Shown: positions 16,888 through 26,161 of the stretch, one piece after another
Numbering within the stretch: position 1 is the first letter of the stretch
Layout of the letters: the number at the start of each line of letters is the position of its first letter
Origin: a bacterium
GTDB lineage: Bacteria > Electryoneota > Electryoneia > Electryoneales > Electryoneaceae
Length of the DNA stretch: 53,289 nucleotides
Direction: 5' to 3'
Assembly (NCBI GenBank): GCA_019912845.1
Contig: JAIOHU010000217.1
Coordinates: forward strand, 1 to 53,289
Program-made: the position numbers and the translations under genes
The notes under the pieces: generated by a model
Databases searched by the model: none
The model's input: only the letters and a program-made list of their open reading frames with translations
What the model was told of the DNA's origin: nothing

Positions 16888-17799
16888 TTACACCCTTGCT
16901 CTCGGATGGCAACGCTCGTGCACCTCTTTCAAATACTCTTTTTCCACATGGGTGTAAATCTGTGTGGAAGAGATATCAGCATGCCCCAGCATCTCCTGCA
17001 CAATACGGATATCCGCACCCTGATTAATCAGGTGGGTGGCGAAGGTGTGACGGAAGATATGAGGTGTTACATGAACGTGCAGCCGAAGTGAGGAAGCGTA
17101 ACCACGAATAATTTTATAAACAGCATCCCTGGTCAATGGTCTGCCACGGATGGACAAAAAGATCATATTCTGATCCTGACGCCTGTTTTTCGCGAGCTCG
17201 CTTCGTACTCCATTCTTCAGGTAATGATCTCTTACCCATTCGATTGCTGTTTTACCAATCGGCACCACACGCATTTTATTGCCCTTACCAAGCACTCGAA
17301 TGAATTGTTGATCCCAGAAAACATCCTCCAGCCCAAGCCCGACCAACTCACTCACTCGTAACCCACACGCCCAGAGTAATTCCAGCATCGCACGATCTCT
17401 CACCCCCAATGCAGTATCTAGGGAGGGCGATTCAACCAATCTGGTTGCATCTTCGATAGTGAGATATTCTGGCAATTTTTGTTTGACTTTGGGAAGTGGA
17501 AGTCCGCGGGTCGGGTTTACCTTCGCCAGATTTTCCAACAGTAAAAATCGATGGAAATGACGAATGGCTGAGGTAGCTCGTGCAACTGTACTCTCGGCAA
17601 GCATAACATTTCTGAGAAGGGTAATATGGTCAATGACATGTTTTTTTTCGATATCAGCAACGTCAACGACACCGTACACATCCATATCCTCAAGATAACG
17701 TTCGAGGTCACGACGGTAGCTGTCTGTGGTGTTTTGAGCGAGGGATCGTTCCAGACGTAAATGACTCAGAAATTCTTCCAGTTCATCTTTGCCGATCAT
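16888..17799 (-). CDS. xerD: XerC/XerD-type tyrosine recombinase
   Basis: 303 residues, the usual length of XerC/XerD. An N-terminal SAM-like DNA-binding domain (1-95) is followed by the catalytic domain with all six residues: R148 (CGLRVSEL), K172 (GKGNKMR), H247 and R250 (HIFRHTFATHL), H273 (LGHADISSTQ) and the nucleophile Y282 (IYTH). XerC/D resolve chromosome dimers at dif during cell division; in single-recombinase lineages one Xer does this alone. The sequence fits XerD slightly better than XerC. The start overlaps the pgsA stop by 4 nt, so it is cotranscribed with it. No dif-like site was recognised in the window. Confidence 0.92.
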   Translation of the reverse strand: MIGKDELEEFLSHLRLERSLAQNTTDSYRRDLERYLEDMDVYGVVDVADIEKKHVIDHITLLRNVMLAESTVARATSAIRHFHRFLLLENLAKVNPTRGLPLPKVKQKLPEYLTIEDATRLVESPSLDTALGVRDRAMLELLWACGLRVSELVGLGLEDVFWDQQFIRVLGKGNKMRVVPIGKTAIEWVRDHYLKNGVRSELAKNRRQDQNMIFLSIRGRPLTRDAVYKIIRGYASSLRLHVHVTPHIFRHTFATHLINQGADIRIVQEMLGHADISSTQIYTHVEKEYLKEVHERCHPRARV

Positions 17800-18395
17800 G
17801 ATTCTGAGCTGGTACGATTGGCATAACTCTTAAGAGCCGCCTGAACATATTCTACTGCTGAGATTAATGTGATGGCGACCAGAAGCCAGGATAGGATTCC
17901 CATGAAGTTCTTACCGGTATATTGCCAATAATAGGGACCGAGTAAGAGGATAAATGCGCCCACAGCCTGCGCCCCGGCTTTAATCTTCCCACTCCATTTA
18001 GCGGAGGCACTTTTTCCACTACGAACCAGAAGGATACGAGAATAAGATACTGTGATATCGCGAAATGCCATTGCGAGGGGCAAGACTGGCAGGCAATAGC
18101 CACCGTACGCCAAAGCGGAATAGGTTAATATCCGGGAAATACTGTCTGAGTAGGGGTCAATTGTGGCGCCCAGCTCAGAGACAACATTGTATTTACGGGC
18201 GAGAAAACCATCCAGAAAGTCAGTTAATTCGATACAAATGAGCATGAGTAGAGCAATTATCGTCCGTGCCAAAGAGAAGTCTGTGAAGATCATCAACGCA
18301 ATCAGACCAATTGCAATCGGTATCCGCAAAACGGTTACCACCAGAATGACGGTATGCCTTTGTGACCAGCTCTTTTCGCTCGATAGCGTACTCAT
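17796..18395 (-). CDS. pgsA: CDP-alcohol phosphatidyltransferase (PgsA-like)
   Basis: 199 residues, about six membrane segments. The complete CDP-alcohol phosphotransferase signature D(x2)DG(x2)AR(x8)G(x3)D(x3)D is present: D59, D62, G63, A66, R67, G76, D80 and D84. These aspartates bind the metals and the CDP-diacylglycerol. Size and position suggest phosphatidylglycerophosphate synthase, though phosphatidylserine or inositol-type transferases share the signature. It overlaps xerD by 4 nt. The HAD phosphatase gene upstream ends 38 bp before the start; a PGP phosphatase role for that protein would be attractive but is only a guess. Confidence 0.85.
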   Translation of the reverse strand: MSTLSSEKSWSQRHTVILVVTVLRIPIAIGLIALMIFTDFSLARTIIALLMLICIELTDFLDGFLARKYNVVSELGATIDPYSDSISRILTYSALAYGGYCLPVLPLAMAFRDITVSYSRILLVRSGKSASAKWSGKIKAGAQAVGAFILLLGPYYWQYTGKNFMGILSWLLVAITLISAVEYVQAALKSYANRTSSES

Positions 18396-18433
18396 ACCAA
18401 CAGCAACCTGTTTTCAGAATGAAAAATAGTAAT

Positions 18434-19228
18434 TTATACACCAAGATGTTCCGCAAACACACCCAATATGTCGATTACACCCTCAGTATTCGGCTTATCG
18501 CTTATATATGCAGCGTCTCTTTTCAGTTTTAATTCAGGGTCGAGATGTTTTACTCTTCTGCCCGAGGAAGATAATACATCTTGAAGACGTTTGGAAGCAT
18601 TTGCAGGCATAAATGAATAGTCAGAATCGAACAACATGTGCCAGTCATTCATCGAATCGGCAATGCCAACCGTGCGATTTTCCAGTGCAACATCTTGAAG
18701 CCCGGTCATTTTATTGTATCCACGGGGAATGATATCAACTGCGACATTAGAATAAGTTACAAGCACCTCTTCAGATATTCCCATTTTTAACACTTCGGCG
18801 GAAACAATTTCATGAAGTTCTTCCGGTGGAACACCATCATGCTCGTCTCGTGTAAACATACTGATCGTAATAAGACGGCGTGCGAAATATTTTATCTGCG
18901 GATAATTTAACTTCTTGAGCTTGGCTTCCAGTTCCTTAATCGCAGTTTCCTGATTTTTCGGAATGCCGATCGTCTCTGAGTCCTCCGTACCAATGACACA
19001 TCCTGTTTCCAGGATATAACCATCAAACCAGGAACGTACTTCATCGGGTACATATTTTTTCAGAAAGGTAAGATCATTCCCAGTGCAGATATAAAAAAGG
19101 CAATGTTTCCTTAAACGATCTAATTGCTGCCTCAATTGCGGACGTACTTTTTCCGCTATCTGCCACTCATCATTGAGAAGCGTCCCATGAAGATCAATTC
19201 CGACATAATATTTCAAAAGATTTTCCAA
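18434..19228 (-). CDS. HAD-superfamily (Cof-like) phosphatase with a DxH motif I
   Basis: 264 residues; the only reasonable start is TTG at 19228. It has the four HAD motifs of a class with a C2-type cap: motif I VGIDLHGTLL with nucleophile D12, motif II T49 (ICTGN), motif III K173 (RGYNKM) and motif IV D191/D195 (ADSMNDWHM). The second aspartate of motif I, normally the general acid in DxDGT, is H14 here. That change may lower or alter phosphatase activity. It lies upstream of pgsA and xerD on the same strand and could be cotranscribed with them. Substrate unknown. Confidence 0.78.
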   Translation of the reverse strand: MENLLKYYVGIDLHGTLLNDEWQIAEKVRPQLRQQLDRLRKHCLFYICTGNDLTFLKKYVPDEVRSWFDGYILETGCVIGTEDSETIGIPKNQETAIKELEAKLKKLNYPQIKYFARRLITISMFTRDEHDGVPPEELHEIVSAEVLKMGISEEVLVTYSNVAVDIIPRGYNKMTGLQDVALENRTVGIADSMNDWHMLFDSDYSFMPANASKRLQDVLSSSGRRVKHLDPELKLKRDAAYISDKPNTEGVIDILGVFAEHLGV

Positions 19229-19444
19229 TGATTTGAGTAAACGAATTCAACTCTTCTCAGTCTGCCGTGAGTGCTAAAGAACTTTAGCAACTCTGTTTTT
19301 CCGACACAACTCATTTCGCATGGTCAAAAGAAAACATAAATACACCCATTGAATCAACAAATCAATGAAAAATCACGTCTCCTCTATGGTTATCAGAGAA
19401 CAATAGAGAGGGAACAATAGAGCTGTTGAGTTTTATATTCCCGC

Positions 19445-20134
19445 ATGGATAAGATAACAATGCAAGATTCTATCATTCGGCTCTCAAGAGTCAGTAAGTC
19501 TTACGGGAATGGTCAACGCTCGGTTCAAGCGTTGAACGATCTATCCCTGGAAATTCCCAACGGTTTCACACTACTGACCGGTCCCTCTGGATGCGGCAAA
19601 TCCACGCTGATCAATCTACTCGGTGCTCTGGATCGTCCGACATCAGGGGAGATTAAGGTTGGGGAAACTACACTGACAACGTTGGATGAGAAGGGATTGG
19701 ATCGTTATAGAAGAGATACTGTCGGTGTTGTCTTTCAGTTTTTTTACCTTATCCAGACGCTTACCGTTCTAGAGAATGTCATGCTCCCTGCTGAACTCTC
19801 CGGGAAGCGTGGTGTGGAGGTAAAAGAGAGAGCTACAGAACTGCTCGAACGTGTGAAACTTGTTCACAGACTACACCACCGTCCACATGAGCTGAGTGGA
19901 GGTGAAATTCAGCGAACTGCAATCGCACGTGCTCTGATCAACAAACCACGTTTGCTGCTGGCGGATGAACCAACCGGCAACCTCGACAGCCATGCCTCTG
20001 GACAGGTCATGGAACTGCTGCAGGAAATTGCAGAACAGGAAGAGACGACTGTAATCGTAGCCAGCCATGATGTCCAGGTACTCGAAAAGGTGGAACGAAT
20101 TATCCCGCTCCGTGATGGCAGGGTAGAAGCGTGA
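19445..20134 (+). CDS. ABC transporter ATP-binding protein (LolD/MacB/AttE type)
   Basis: 229 residues, the usual length of this class. Walker A GPSGCGKST (46-54), Q-loop glutamine Q98, signature LSGGE (150-154), Walker B LLLADE (170-175), D-loop NLDS and H-loop H208 (ASHD) are all present, so it should be active. The GTGA overlap with the next gene shows it works with that FtsX-like permease. The ATG at 19445 is used; M6 at 19460 is an alternative and neither has a strong Shine-Dalgarno. The family energises lipoprotein release, peptide export or mechanotransmission rather than ordinary uptake. The 216 bp upstream separate it from a divergent gene and should hold both promoters. Confidence 0.88.
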   Translation: MDKITMQDSIIRLSRVSKSYGNGQRSVQALNDLSLEIPNGFTLLTGPSGCGKSTLINLLGALDRPTSGEIKVGETTLTTLDEKGLDRYRRDTVGVVFQFFYLIQTLTVLENVMLPAELSGKRGVEVKERATELLERVKLVHRLHHRPHELSGGEIQRTAIARALINKPRLLLADEPTGNLDSHASGQVMELLQEIAEQEETTVIVASHDVQVLEKVERIIPLRDGRVEA

Positions 20135-22686
20135 GACCGCTAAGCAGGTTGCTGTTTCGTGGTTGGTTGGGACGATCTGGTCGCACCATCTTGGCGATGG
20201 CGGGAGTTGCCATCGGAGTTGCTGTACTGTTGGCAGTTCGTCTAGCGAATTACTCGGCAATCGAAGCATTCACACGCTCGCTTGAGCTCATCGCAGGACG
20301 TGCTGACCTTGAAGTAGTCGCCCCCGCAAATGGTCTCATACCTATCGATATTTATCCGAAGCTATCACGACTTAAAAGCGTTGAATCTGCTGCTCCCATT
20401 TATAGCTTGAGGGGAAGAGTGGGAGAAAATGAACGGTCGGTGCAGTTGATGGGCGTTGATATGGCGCGGGACTCTCAGTTGCGTCCCTGGTATCGAGCGG
20501 AATTGAGCGAAGATAGAAGTAATCTCGAGCTGTTTACGAATCCTGGAGCTGTTCTAATCACCCCAAAACTTGCAGAAGAACTTTCCCTGAGTCCAGGCGA
20601 CCGCTTCCCGTTTTCACATTCAGGAAAAACAGATACTCTGGAACTCATTGGTTTTCTCGAAGGAGAAGAGGTCGCCAAAGCGCGATCTGCTGAGTTTCTT
20701 GTCATCGACCTTCCGAGAGCCTGGCAGATGGATGGGGGGCTGAAGGGACTGCAGCGTATCGATGTTATCCTGAAAAATGGGATCGACCCAAAAACAGCTC
20801 AAACGGCATTGCAGACTTTTCTTCCCGAGGGGACTGAAGTTAAACTGGCAGGATATAGACGTCCGCAAGCGGAAAAGATGTTGTCGGCATTCAAGCTGAA
20901 TCTCACAGCACTCGCTTTCGTTGCGCTCCTTGTATCGGGCTTTCTTGTCTACCAGACCGTAACTGCCTCCGCTTTGGAAAGACGCACCCAGGCGGGTATT
21001 TTACGTTCCATTGGAGCTGGTAGAGGATTCATTATTCGACTATTTCTTGTGGAAGGTGCAGCACTGGGAGTGGTCGGTTCTCTGCTCGGAGTGCCATTAG
21101 GAATCCTTATGGCAAGCCTAGCAGGTGATGCAGTGTCTCAGACAGTTTCTTCGTTATACTTACTGGAAAACACCGATGGTTATCATTTAAGTCCGATCAT
21201 CGTCGCAGGTTCGATTTTACTCGGAATCATCGTCTCGATCCTTGCGGTTACACCTGTGGCGATTGAAACATCACGTACCCCACCACGAGAAAACTGGTCA
21301 CGGCAAACCCTGGAAGACAAGCTGAATCCGATTCGTTTGTTTATTGTTGGTGTGGGTGTTGCGATACTTGGTAGCTGGTTTGCCATTAAGCCTATCCCGC
21401 AATTTCCAGTTATCGGTGGTTATTTCGCAGCCGCATGCTGGGTTTTCGCCATGGCACTGATGACACCCACATTGCTTGGCTGGTTTTACAAGCTGATCAT
21501 CTTCATTTTGAAAATGAAGGCTGGGGCATATTTACGGTTGGTTATGGGTGTATTGGTACGTTCACGTCACAGAGTAACTCCCGCAGTCGCTGCACTGGCA
21601 ACCGCTGTTGCCATGTGGCTTTCGGTCGATATGATGGTTCGTTCCTTTCGTGGAACTGTAGATGCCTGGGTTGGATCAACCATTACCGCAGATCTAATTG
21701 TCACCGGATCCGGCTCACTGGCGATGGGCAAAGCTGAACTGATGCCAGGCAGTACCTTTGAAACACTGCAAAATGTTGAGGCTTTTTCCGATGTCGATTG
21801 TTTCCGCTCTGTACAACTGACAGTCAATGATGAACAGGTATTGCTGGCAATGGTTCACTTCCCCTCCCTGGCAAAACAGCAAAGATTAACCTTTCTGGAA
21901 ACTCCTGTAGATCAAGACCCGTACGAGGCTGTATTGAATGGTAGTCGTGGCTGTTTTATTACAGAACCGATGGCATTTCATCAGAAATTGAAAACTGGTG
22001 ATACATTAACAGTTCCCACTCCTTCAGGAGATCAACGTCTGCCGATTTTTGGTGTCTACCAGGATTATGCTTCCGATAAAGGACTGGTCCTGGTTGATAG
22101 AGAGTGGTTTGTGGAAAAATGGCGGGATGACAGGGTGGCATCAATCGCCGTGTATCTGCCGGAGGATGTGGATAATCGTCTGGGTAGAGAATTTATAGAG
22201 CAGAATCTTCCCGAGGAATTAAAGGCTGAAATCTTCAGCAATGCTCAGTTACGTTCTGCTGTTCTGGATGTTTTCGACAATACTTTTGCCATTACCTATG
22301 CCCTTGAAGCAGTCGCAATATTGGTAGCTTTGATGGCTGTTGGGGGTGGAATGGCAGCTCTAGTAACAGAACGTACACGTGAGCTCGCTATCTTACGAGC
22401 CATGGGTGCGTCACACGGTCAAACCATCGCACGTGTCCTCGCCGAGTCTGGTTTGCTGGGAATTGTTGCCTGGATTCTGGGTAGTGTTTTGGGGACGATA
22501 TTATCTCTTATTTTGATTCATGTGGTAAATAAATACAGTTTTGGCTGGTCGCTGGTATTGCAAATCCAGTGGTCGCAAATTATTCTCGCTGGTGTGCTTC
22601 TGGTTGGAGCGGCGTTGCTGGCAGGTGTGATCCCAGCATTACGCGCGGCGCGAATCCCCATTGCGACCAGTGTACGGTTTGAATGA
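20131..22686 (+). CDS. FtsX/MacB-type ABC permease, duplicated form
   Basis: 851 residues. The GTG start overlaps the ATPase stop (GTGA). Topology: one helix near residue 15-35, a periplasmic domain (about 40-245), then three helices with the FtsX core (about 253-380), a further pair of helices, a second periplasmic domain (about 510-715) and a final three-helix FtsX core ending TSVRFE. This is the two-core form found in AttF/AttG-like and YbbP-like permeases. With the ATPase and the AttH-like protein after the repeat island it makes an attEFGH-like export or release system of unknown substrate. Confidence 0.86.
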   Translation: MRPLSRLLFRGWLGRSGRTILAMAGVAIGVAVLLAVRLANYSAIEAFTRSLELIAGRADLEVVAPANGLIPIDIYPKLSRLKSVESAAPIYSLRGRVGENERSVQLMGVDMARDSQLRPWYRAELSEDRSNLELFTNPGAVLITPKLAEELSLSPGDRFPFSHSGKTDTLELIGFLEGEEVAKARSAEFLVIDLPRAWQMDGGLKGLQRIDVILKNGIDPKTAQTALQTFLPEGTEVKLAGYRRPQAEKMLSAFKLNLTALAFVALLVSGFLVYQTVTASALERRTQAGILRSIGAGRGFIIRLFLVEGAALGVVGSLLGVPLGILMASLAGDAVSQTVSSLYLLENTDGYHLSPIIVAGSILLGIIVSILAVTPVAIETSRTPPRENWSRQTLEDKLNPIRLFIVGVGVAILGSWFAIKPIPQFPVIGGYFAAACWVFAMALMTPTLLGWFYKLIIFILKMKAGAYLRLVMGVLVRSRHRVTPAVAALATAVAMWLSVDMMVRSFRGTVDAWVGSTITADLIVTGSGSLAMGKAELMPGSTFETLQNVEAFSDVDCFRSVQLTVNDEQVLLAMVHFPSLAKQQRLTFLETPVDQDPYEAVLNGSRGCFITEPMAFHQKLKTGDTLTVPTPSGDQRLPIFGVYQDYASDKGLVLVDREWFVEKWRDDRVASIAVYLPEDVDNRLGREFIEQNLPEELKAEIFSNAQLRSAVLDVFDNTFAITYALEAVAILVALMAVGGGMAALVTERTRELAILRAMGASHGQTIARVLAESGLLGIVAWILGSVLGTILSLILIHVVNKYSFGWSLVLQIQWSQIILAGVLLVGAALLAGVIPALRAARIPIATSVRFE

Positions 22687-22723
22687 GTTGCTTTTATAGA
22701 TCATTTGGCACTATCTGTGGTGA

Positions 22724-22905
22724 ATATGTGTTTTAGACCCGACGCGGAGCATCGGGCCATCTTTATCATATGACGTTCTTCAACATCCGAAGATGTTGAA
22801 GGAAAAGAGTACTATTTATTATTTGCACTCAATAGAAAGAAGGTGCTTATCCGTTTTTGTGGATTTGTGTATTAGACCCGACGTGGAGCATCGGGCCATC
22901 TTTAA
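22724..22905 (+). repeat. direct duplication, copy 1
   Basis: 182 bp running from ATATGTGTTTTAGA to GGGCCATCTTTA. It begins and ends with CCGACG...GCATCGGGCCATCTT modules, with a CTTCAACATC/GATGTTGAAG hairpin and a unique-looking spacer between. Confidence 0.9.
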
Positions 22906-22922
22906 TGGAGAGCTATCTTAAT

Positions 22923-22991
22923 GAGCGCCACTCTCCAATGTGGCAGAGCCACCCCGCGTCATGCCAGCATGGGGTTAGCTGGCATCCAGGA
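22923..22991 (-). repeat. 70-nt two-palindrome unit, inverted copy
   Basis: Reverse complement of the units at 16425 and 16768: GAGCGCCACTCTCCAATGTGG, shortened here by one base when read as GAGCGCCACTCTCCAATGTG, then GCGTCATGCCAGC and GGTTAGCTGGCATCCAGGA. Confidence 0.85.
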
Positions 22992-23044
22992 AGGTAATGA
23001 AATAAGCAAAGTTACACTTTATGTTTGTTATTTGTTCTTACTCA

Positions 23045-23212
23045 AATATGTGTTTTAGATCCGACGCAGAGCATTATGACGTTCTTCAACATCCGAAGAT
23101 GTTGAAGGATAAGAGTACTATTTATTATTTAGCACTCAATAGAAAGAAGGTGCTTTATCCGTTTTTGTGGATTTGTGTATTAGATCCGACGCGAAGCATC
23201 GGGCCATCTTAA
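23045..23212 (+). repeat. direct duplication, copy 2
   Basis: 168 bp, nearly identical to 22724-22905 but lacking about 15 nt (the CGGGCCATCTTTATC part after the first GCAT), plus scattered substitutions. Confidence 0.9.
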
Positions 23213-23271
23213 GCATCTATTGCTTAGGTAGCGGAATAAACAATGATACTTATAAAATTTATGCATAAACC

Positions 23272-24378
23272 ATGAAAAATATATCCATACAACTGCTACT
23301 AATAGCTACCGGACTCATCCTCTTGGCATCAACGGGTCAATCCCAACCTCCGCAATTCAATGTGCCGGTTGAGGGGTATGATTGGGTATTCCCCCGTGAC
23401 CACGCAAACCATCCAGACTACCAGGTGGAGTGGTGGTATTATACCGGACACTTTATTCCGGATGGTTTGGATGAAGCAGTTCTCGAAAACTGGATTCATT
23501 TCCAGCTCACATTTTTCCGAAATGGACTTGAAGGTGAAAAATCCGGCGAAATGTACTTTGCACACTTTGCCATGTCCGGAGGCGGACGTGAGTTCAAATT
23601 CGATGAAAAGATCGCACGTGGCACTTTGGGCGAAGCAGGCTCAACCGAACATTTTTACCATGTCTGGATCGATGACTGGCAGGCGCAGGAGCTCGATGGT
23701 AAACATATTCTCGAAGCGTGGTCAGAGGAGCTGGGCGGATTTCGATTAATAGCTGAACCGAAATCAGAACCAGTCCTGCATGGAATAAATGGATTAAGTG
23801 TTAAAGGTTCAGAAGCAAGAGAAGCCTCCTACTATTATTCCATCCCCGACTTTGAGATAAAAGGAGTGTATTTGCCACCAGAGGACAGTCAGGAAAAACC
23901 TGAATCTATTCACGGTACCGTTTGGATGGATCACGAGTTTGGCAATCAGCAACTCGGAGAGGGGCTTGTCGGATGGGACTGGTTCGGGTTACAGCTTCCC
24001 GGAGGTGATGCCTTGATGATCTACCTGATACGTTCCACAGATGGTACTCCCATCCCGCAATCATCGGGTACCTGGATTCCTGTAGGTGACAATCCCCAAA
24101 TTATTGATCTGGATGATGTTGCGATCGAGACTATCGAAACCTGGAAAAGCACCCAAAGTGGTGCGACCTATCCCTCTGGTTGGAAAATTCAGATTCCCAC
24201 ACTCAATCTGAAGCTTAGCATATTGCCAGTGTCCAAGGATCAGGAATTGCTGACCAAACGTTCCACACGTGTGACCTACTGGGAGGGCGCGGTAAAGATA
24301 GAACGTGAGGGATATTCTGATTCCAGCTTCGGTTTTGTTGAACTGGTTGGGTATGATCATCAGAAACCGCTAAAATAA
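23272..24378 (+). CDS. AttH/CrtC-like secreted lipocalin-fold protein
   Basis: 368 residues with a signal peptide (LLLIATGLILLASTGQSQ). The sequence carries the AttH/carotenoid-hydratase-like (CrtC superfamily) marks: FPRDHANHPDYQVEWWYYTGH split as FPRDHANHP and EWWYYTGHF near residue 40-60, GTVWMDHEFGNQQLG near 220 and GWDWFGLQL near 237. In attEFGH-type operons this protein accompanies an ABC ATPase and FtsX-like permeases, as here, though a repeat island of 585 bp now lies between. The family includes true carotenoid hydratases, but the operon context favours the AttH role, whose chemistry is unknown. Confidence 0.82.
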   Translation: MKNISIQLLLIATGLILLASTGQSQPPQFNVPVEGYDWVFPRDHANHPDYQVEWWYYTGHFIPDGLDEAVLENWIHFQLTFFRNGLEGEKSGEMYFAHFAMSGGGREFKFDEKIARGTLGEAGSTEHFYHVWIDDWQAQELDGKHILEAWSEELGGFRLIAEPKSEPVLHGINGLSVKGSEAREASYYYSIPDFEIKGVYLPPEDSQEKPESIHGTVWMDHEFGNQQLGEGLVGWDWFGLQLPGGDALMIYLIRSTDGTPIPQSSGTWIPVGDNPQIIDLDDVAIETIETWKSTQSGATYPSGWKIQIPTLNLKLSILPVSKDQELLTKRSTRVTYWEGAVKIEREGYSDSSFGFVELVGYDHQKPLK

Positions 24379-24394
24379 ACAACCCAAAATCATT

Positions 24395-24417
24395 CCGCGA
24401 CATCCGAAGATGTTGTG
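24395..24417. repeat. CCGCAACATC-type palindromic module in a convergent gap
   Basis: CCGCGACATC-CGA-GATGTTGTGG forms a hairpin (with G-T and A-C tolerated positions) between the stops of two convergent genes. It belongs to the same module family found at 14103, 40314, 40532, 53138 and 53262 and could act as a bidirectional terminator. Confidence 0.6.
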
Positions 24418-24433
24418 GAAACGATCTGCAAGA

Positions 24434-25921
24434 TCAATGAATCACAACCACCTGTTTCGTTGTGTTCAACCCATTTTCAAAGTGTACAGCAACAATATAG
24501 TGACCGCTGGAGGTGCCACTGAAATCGAGGGTGATCTCTTTCTGTTGGAGATTCCAATTGAATGCTGACACTATTTCTCTTCCTGCCAGATCGAAAAGTT
24601 TCACCACCTTCGCTCGGAGTTGGGGTAATTGGATAACAGCAGAATTGTTGCAGGGGTTGGGGTAGATAGAAACTTCTTCTTGTGGCAAAGCTGGTGGCGG
24701 GTCAGGATACACCTCACCATTGTCAACATAGGGGTAAACGCCGATGTCGGATATTGAGCCATCAAGGTCGGACGGCAGATCTGGATCGCCAGCATCAATG
24801 CAAGGAGAGTTCTGCGACAGGGTGTATTCAATAAGATTTTGAAATCTAGGATTCAGGTAAATGTTCTGCTTAAAATCGCAGGAGTCACCGTTAGCATTGG
24901 TCGTTGATAAAATACCAAACCGATGTTCCCAAGGTGCTTGCACATAAAATGCACCACCTTCATTCCCGAAGAAACAGCAGTATTCAAGGAGGTCAGAGTT
25001 GTGAAAAGATCCGACATAAATCGCACCGTTTCCTCGGTTGAAAGCAAAGATTGTGGAGGTGATAGGATAATTGTTGGATAGAGATGATGAAACATATATT
25101 GCCCCACCACGAACTGCTTCGTTGTTAACGATTGTGCAATTTGTAATTAGTTCCGGCGTGGAGTTCCTATAAATAGCGCCGCCGTTCGTCGCGGAATTAT
25201 TTGCAAACAGACATCGATCTATAGTCACAAAACTATTTATAAAAATAGCACCGCCATTCTCTGCGTGATTGCCAATGAATGTGCAGTTTCTCACTTCAGT
25301 TGGTGCTTCCAATTGGAGTCCACCGCCGTTTTCAAGGAATTGGCAATCCCTGATGGTTACGCCGCCGGTATCATCTGACATGAAGACACCGCGGTCGCTG
25401 TTTCCGATGAAACTACATTCGTAGATTTCATTCTCCCAAGCGGTTCCGTAATAGACACCTACATCGTTGTGATGAATCGAACTGTTGTGAATATTTGGGT
25501 CAGCAAAAATAGTAACAAGAATTCCTGCTGAGCTGCTTCCTGATATATCGCACCAGGCAATATCAGCGAAATACGTATCATTGATGTCGATACCGCCCCA
25601 GTGTTCACCTTCATTCAACGACTTGAAATAAATACTATCTTCCTCTGTCCCCATCGCATGCAAAGCACCATTCACGTCGAATTGCACTCCTGCCATAAAT
25701 TGTAAACACGCGCCGGGTTCAATAGTCAGGCTGCGATTGATTACCACATCATCCTCAACGATGTAAGTAGTGTCTACCAGTGTCCCTTCAATTTCACCTG
25801 AGATGTAAATTTGAGCGAAAGTGCGAGTCTGATCAACCGTAAGTACTAAAATTATCAGGAAAAGAATCAAAGGTAAATGTGGATGGATATCAGACCTGAG
25901 GGATTTATCCACAGAGTGCAT
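24434..25921 (-). CDS. secreted right-handed beta-helix protein with T9SS sorting domain
   Basis: 495 residues; AAGGAT lies 7 nt before the ATG. A signal peptide region (LILFLIILVLTVDQTRTFAQ) follows a charged N-region. Residues about 130-330 hold parallel beta-helix turns of the form IYECSFIGNSDRGVFM, RNCTFIGNHAENGGAIF, DRCLFANNSATNGGAIY and TNCTIVNNEAVRGGAIY. About 350-400 holds the DAGDPDLPSDLDGSISDIG segment common in such FCB proteins. The C-terminus (SIYPNPCNNSAVIQL, LAGREIV, HYIVAV) is a T9SS sorting domain. Beta-helix proteins often bind or cleave polysaccharide, but no catalytic motif is evident. Confidence 0.85.
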   Translation of the reverse strand: MHSVDKSLRSDIHPHLPLILFLIILVLTVDQTRTFAQIYISGEIEGTLVDTTYIVEDDVVINRSLTIEPGACLQFMAGVQFDVNGALHAMGTEEDSIYFKSLNEGEHWGGIDINDTYFADIAWCDISGSSSAGILVTIFADPNIHNSSIHHNDVGVYYGTAWENEIYECSFIGNSDRGVFMSDDTGGVTIRDCQFLENGGGLQLEAPTEVRNCTFIGNHAENGGAIFINSFVTIDRCLFANNSATNGGAIYRNSTPELITNCTIVNNEAVRGGAIYVSSSLSNNYPITSTIFAFNRGNGAIYVGSFHNSDLLEYCCFFGNEGGAFYVQAPWEHRFGILSTTNANGDSCDFKQNIYLNPRFQNLIEYTLSQNSPCIDAGDPDLPSDLDGSISDIGVYPYVDNGEVYPDPPPALPQEEVSIYPNPCNNSAVIQLPQLRAKVVKLFDLAGREIVSAFNWNLQQKEITLDFSGTSSGHYIVAVHFENGLNTTKQVVVIH

Positions 25922-26161
25922 ACGAATATCCTTGAAAATTGGTGCGGGGTACTTTAAGGTAACAGCCAGCTCACTGGTTATGCAATCTCCATTTTACCGA
26001 TTGCTTCTCTGATTCTTCAAAATTTTCTAACAACTTTGGAACCATCAGCTTATTGTTTGGGGAATCCAATGGTATTTTCAACTGCCTCATCTTTTCAGTA
26101 TCTTACCATCGATTTTGCGCTACCACAATTCACGTAAACAGGTCTCTAAAATAGCAGAAAA

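Larger units (their letters stand above)
22687..23271. repeat. intergenic island with duplicated palindromic segment (island III)
   Basis: 585 bp between the permease and the AttH-like gene. It is built of two direct copies of a segment (22724-22905 and 23045-23212) with the inverted 70-nt two-palindrome unit (22923-22991) between them. Each segment holds CCGACGC...GCATCGGG modules and CTTCAACATC-CGAA-GATGTTGAAG. No gene is present. The island interrupts what looks like one operon. Confidence 0.85.

Noticed and set aside
16888-17799. XerD as the mobilising recombinase of the adjacent repeat island
   Set aside because: The gene is in an operon with pgsA and has the length and residues of a housekeeping Xer; adjacency to the repeats is not evidence of function, and other islands have no recombinase.
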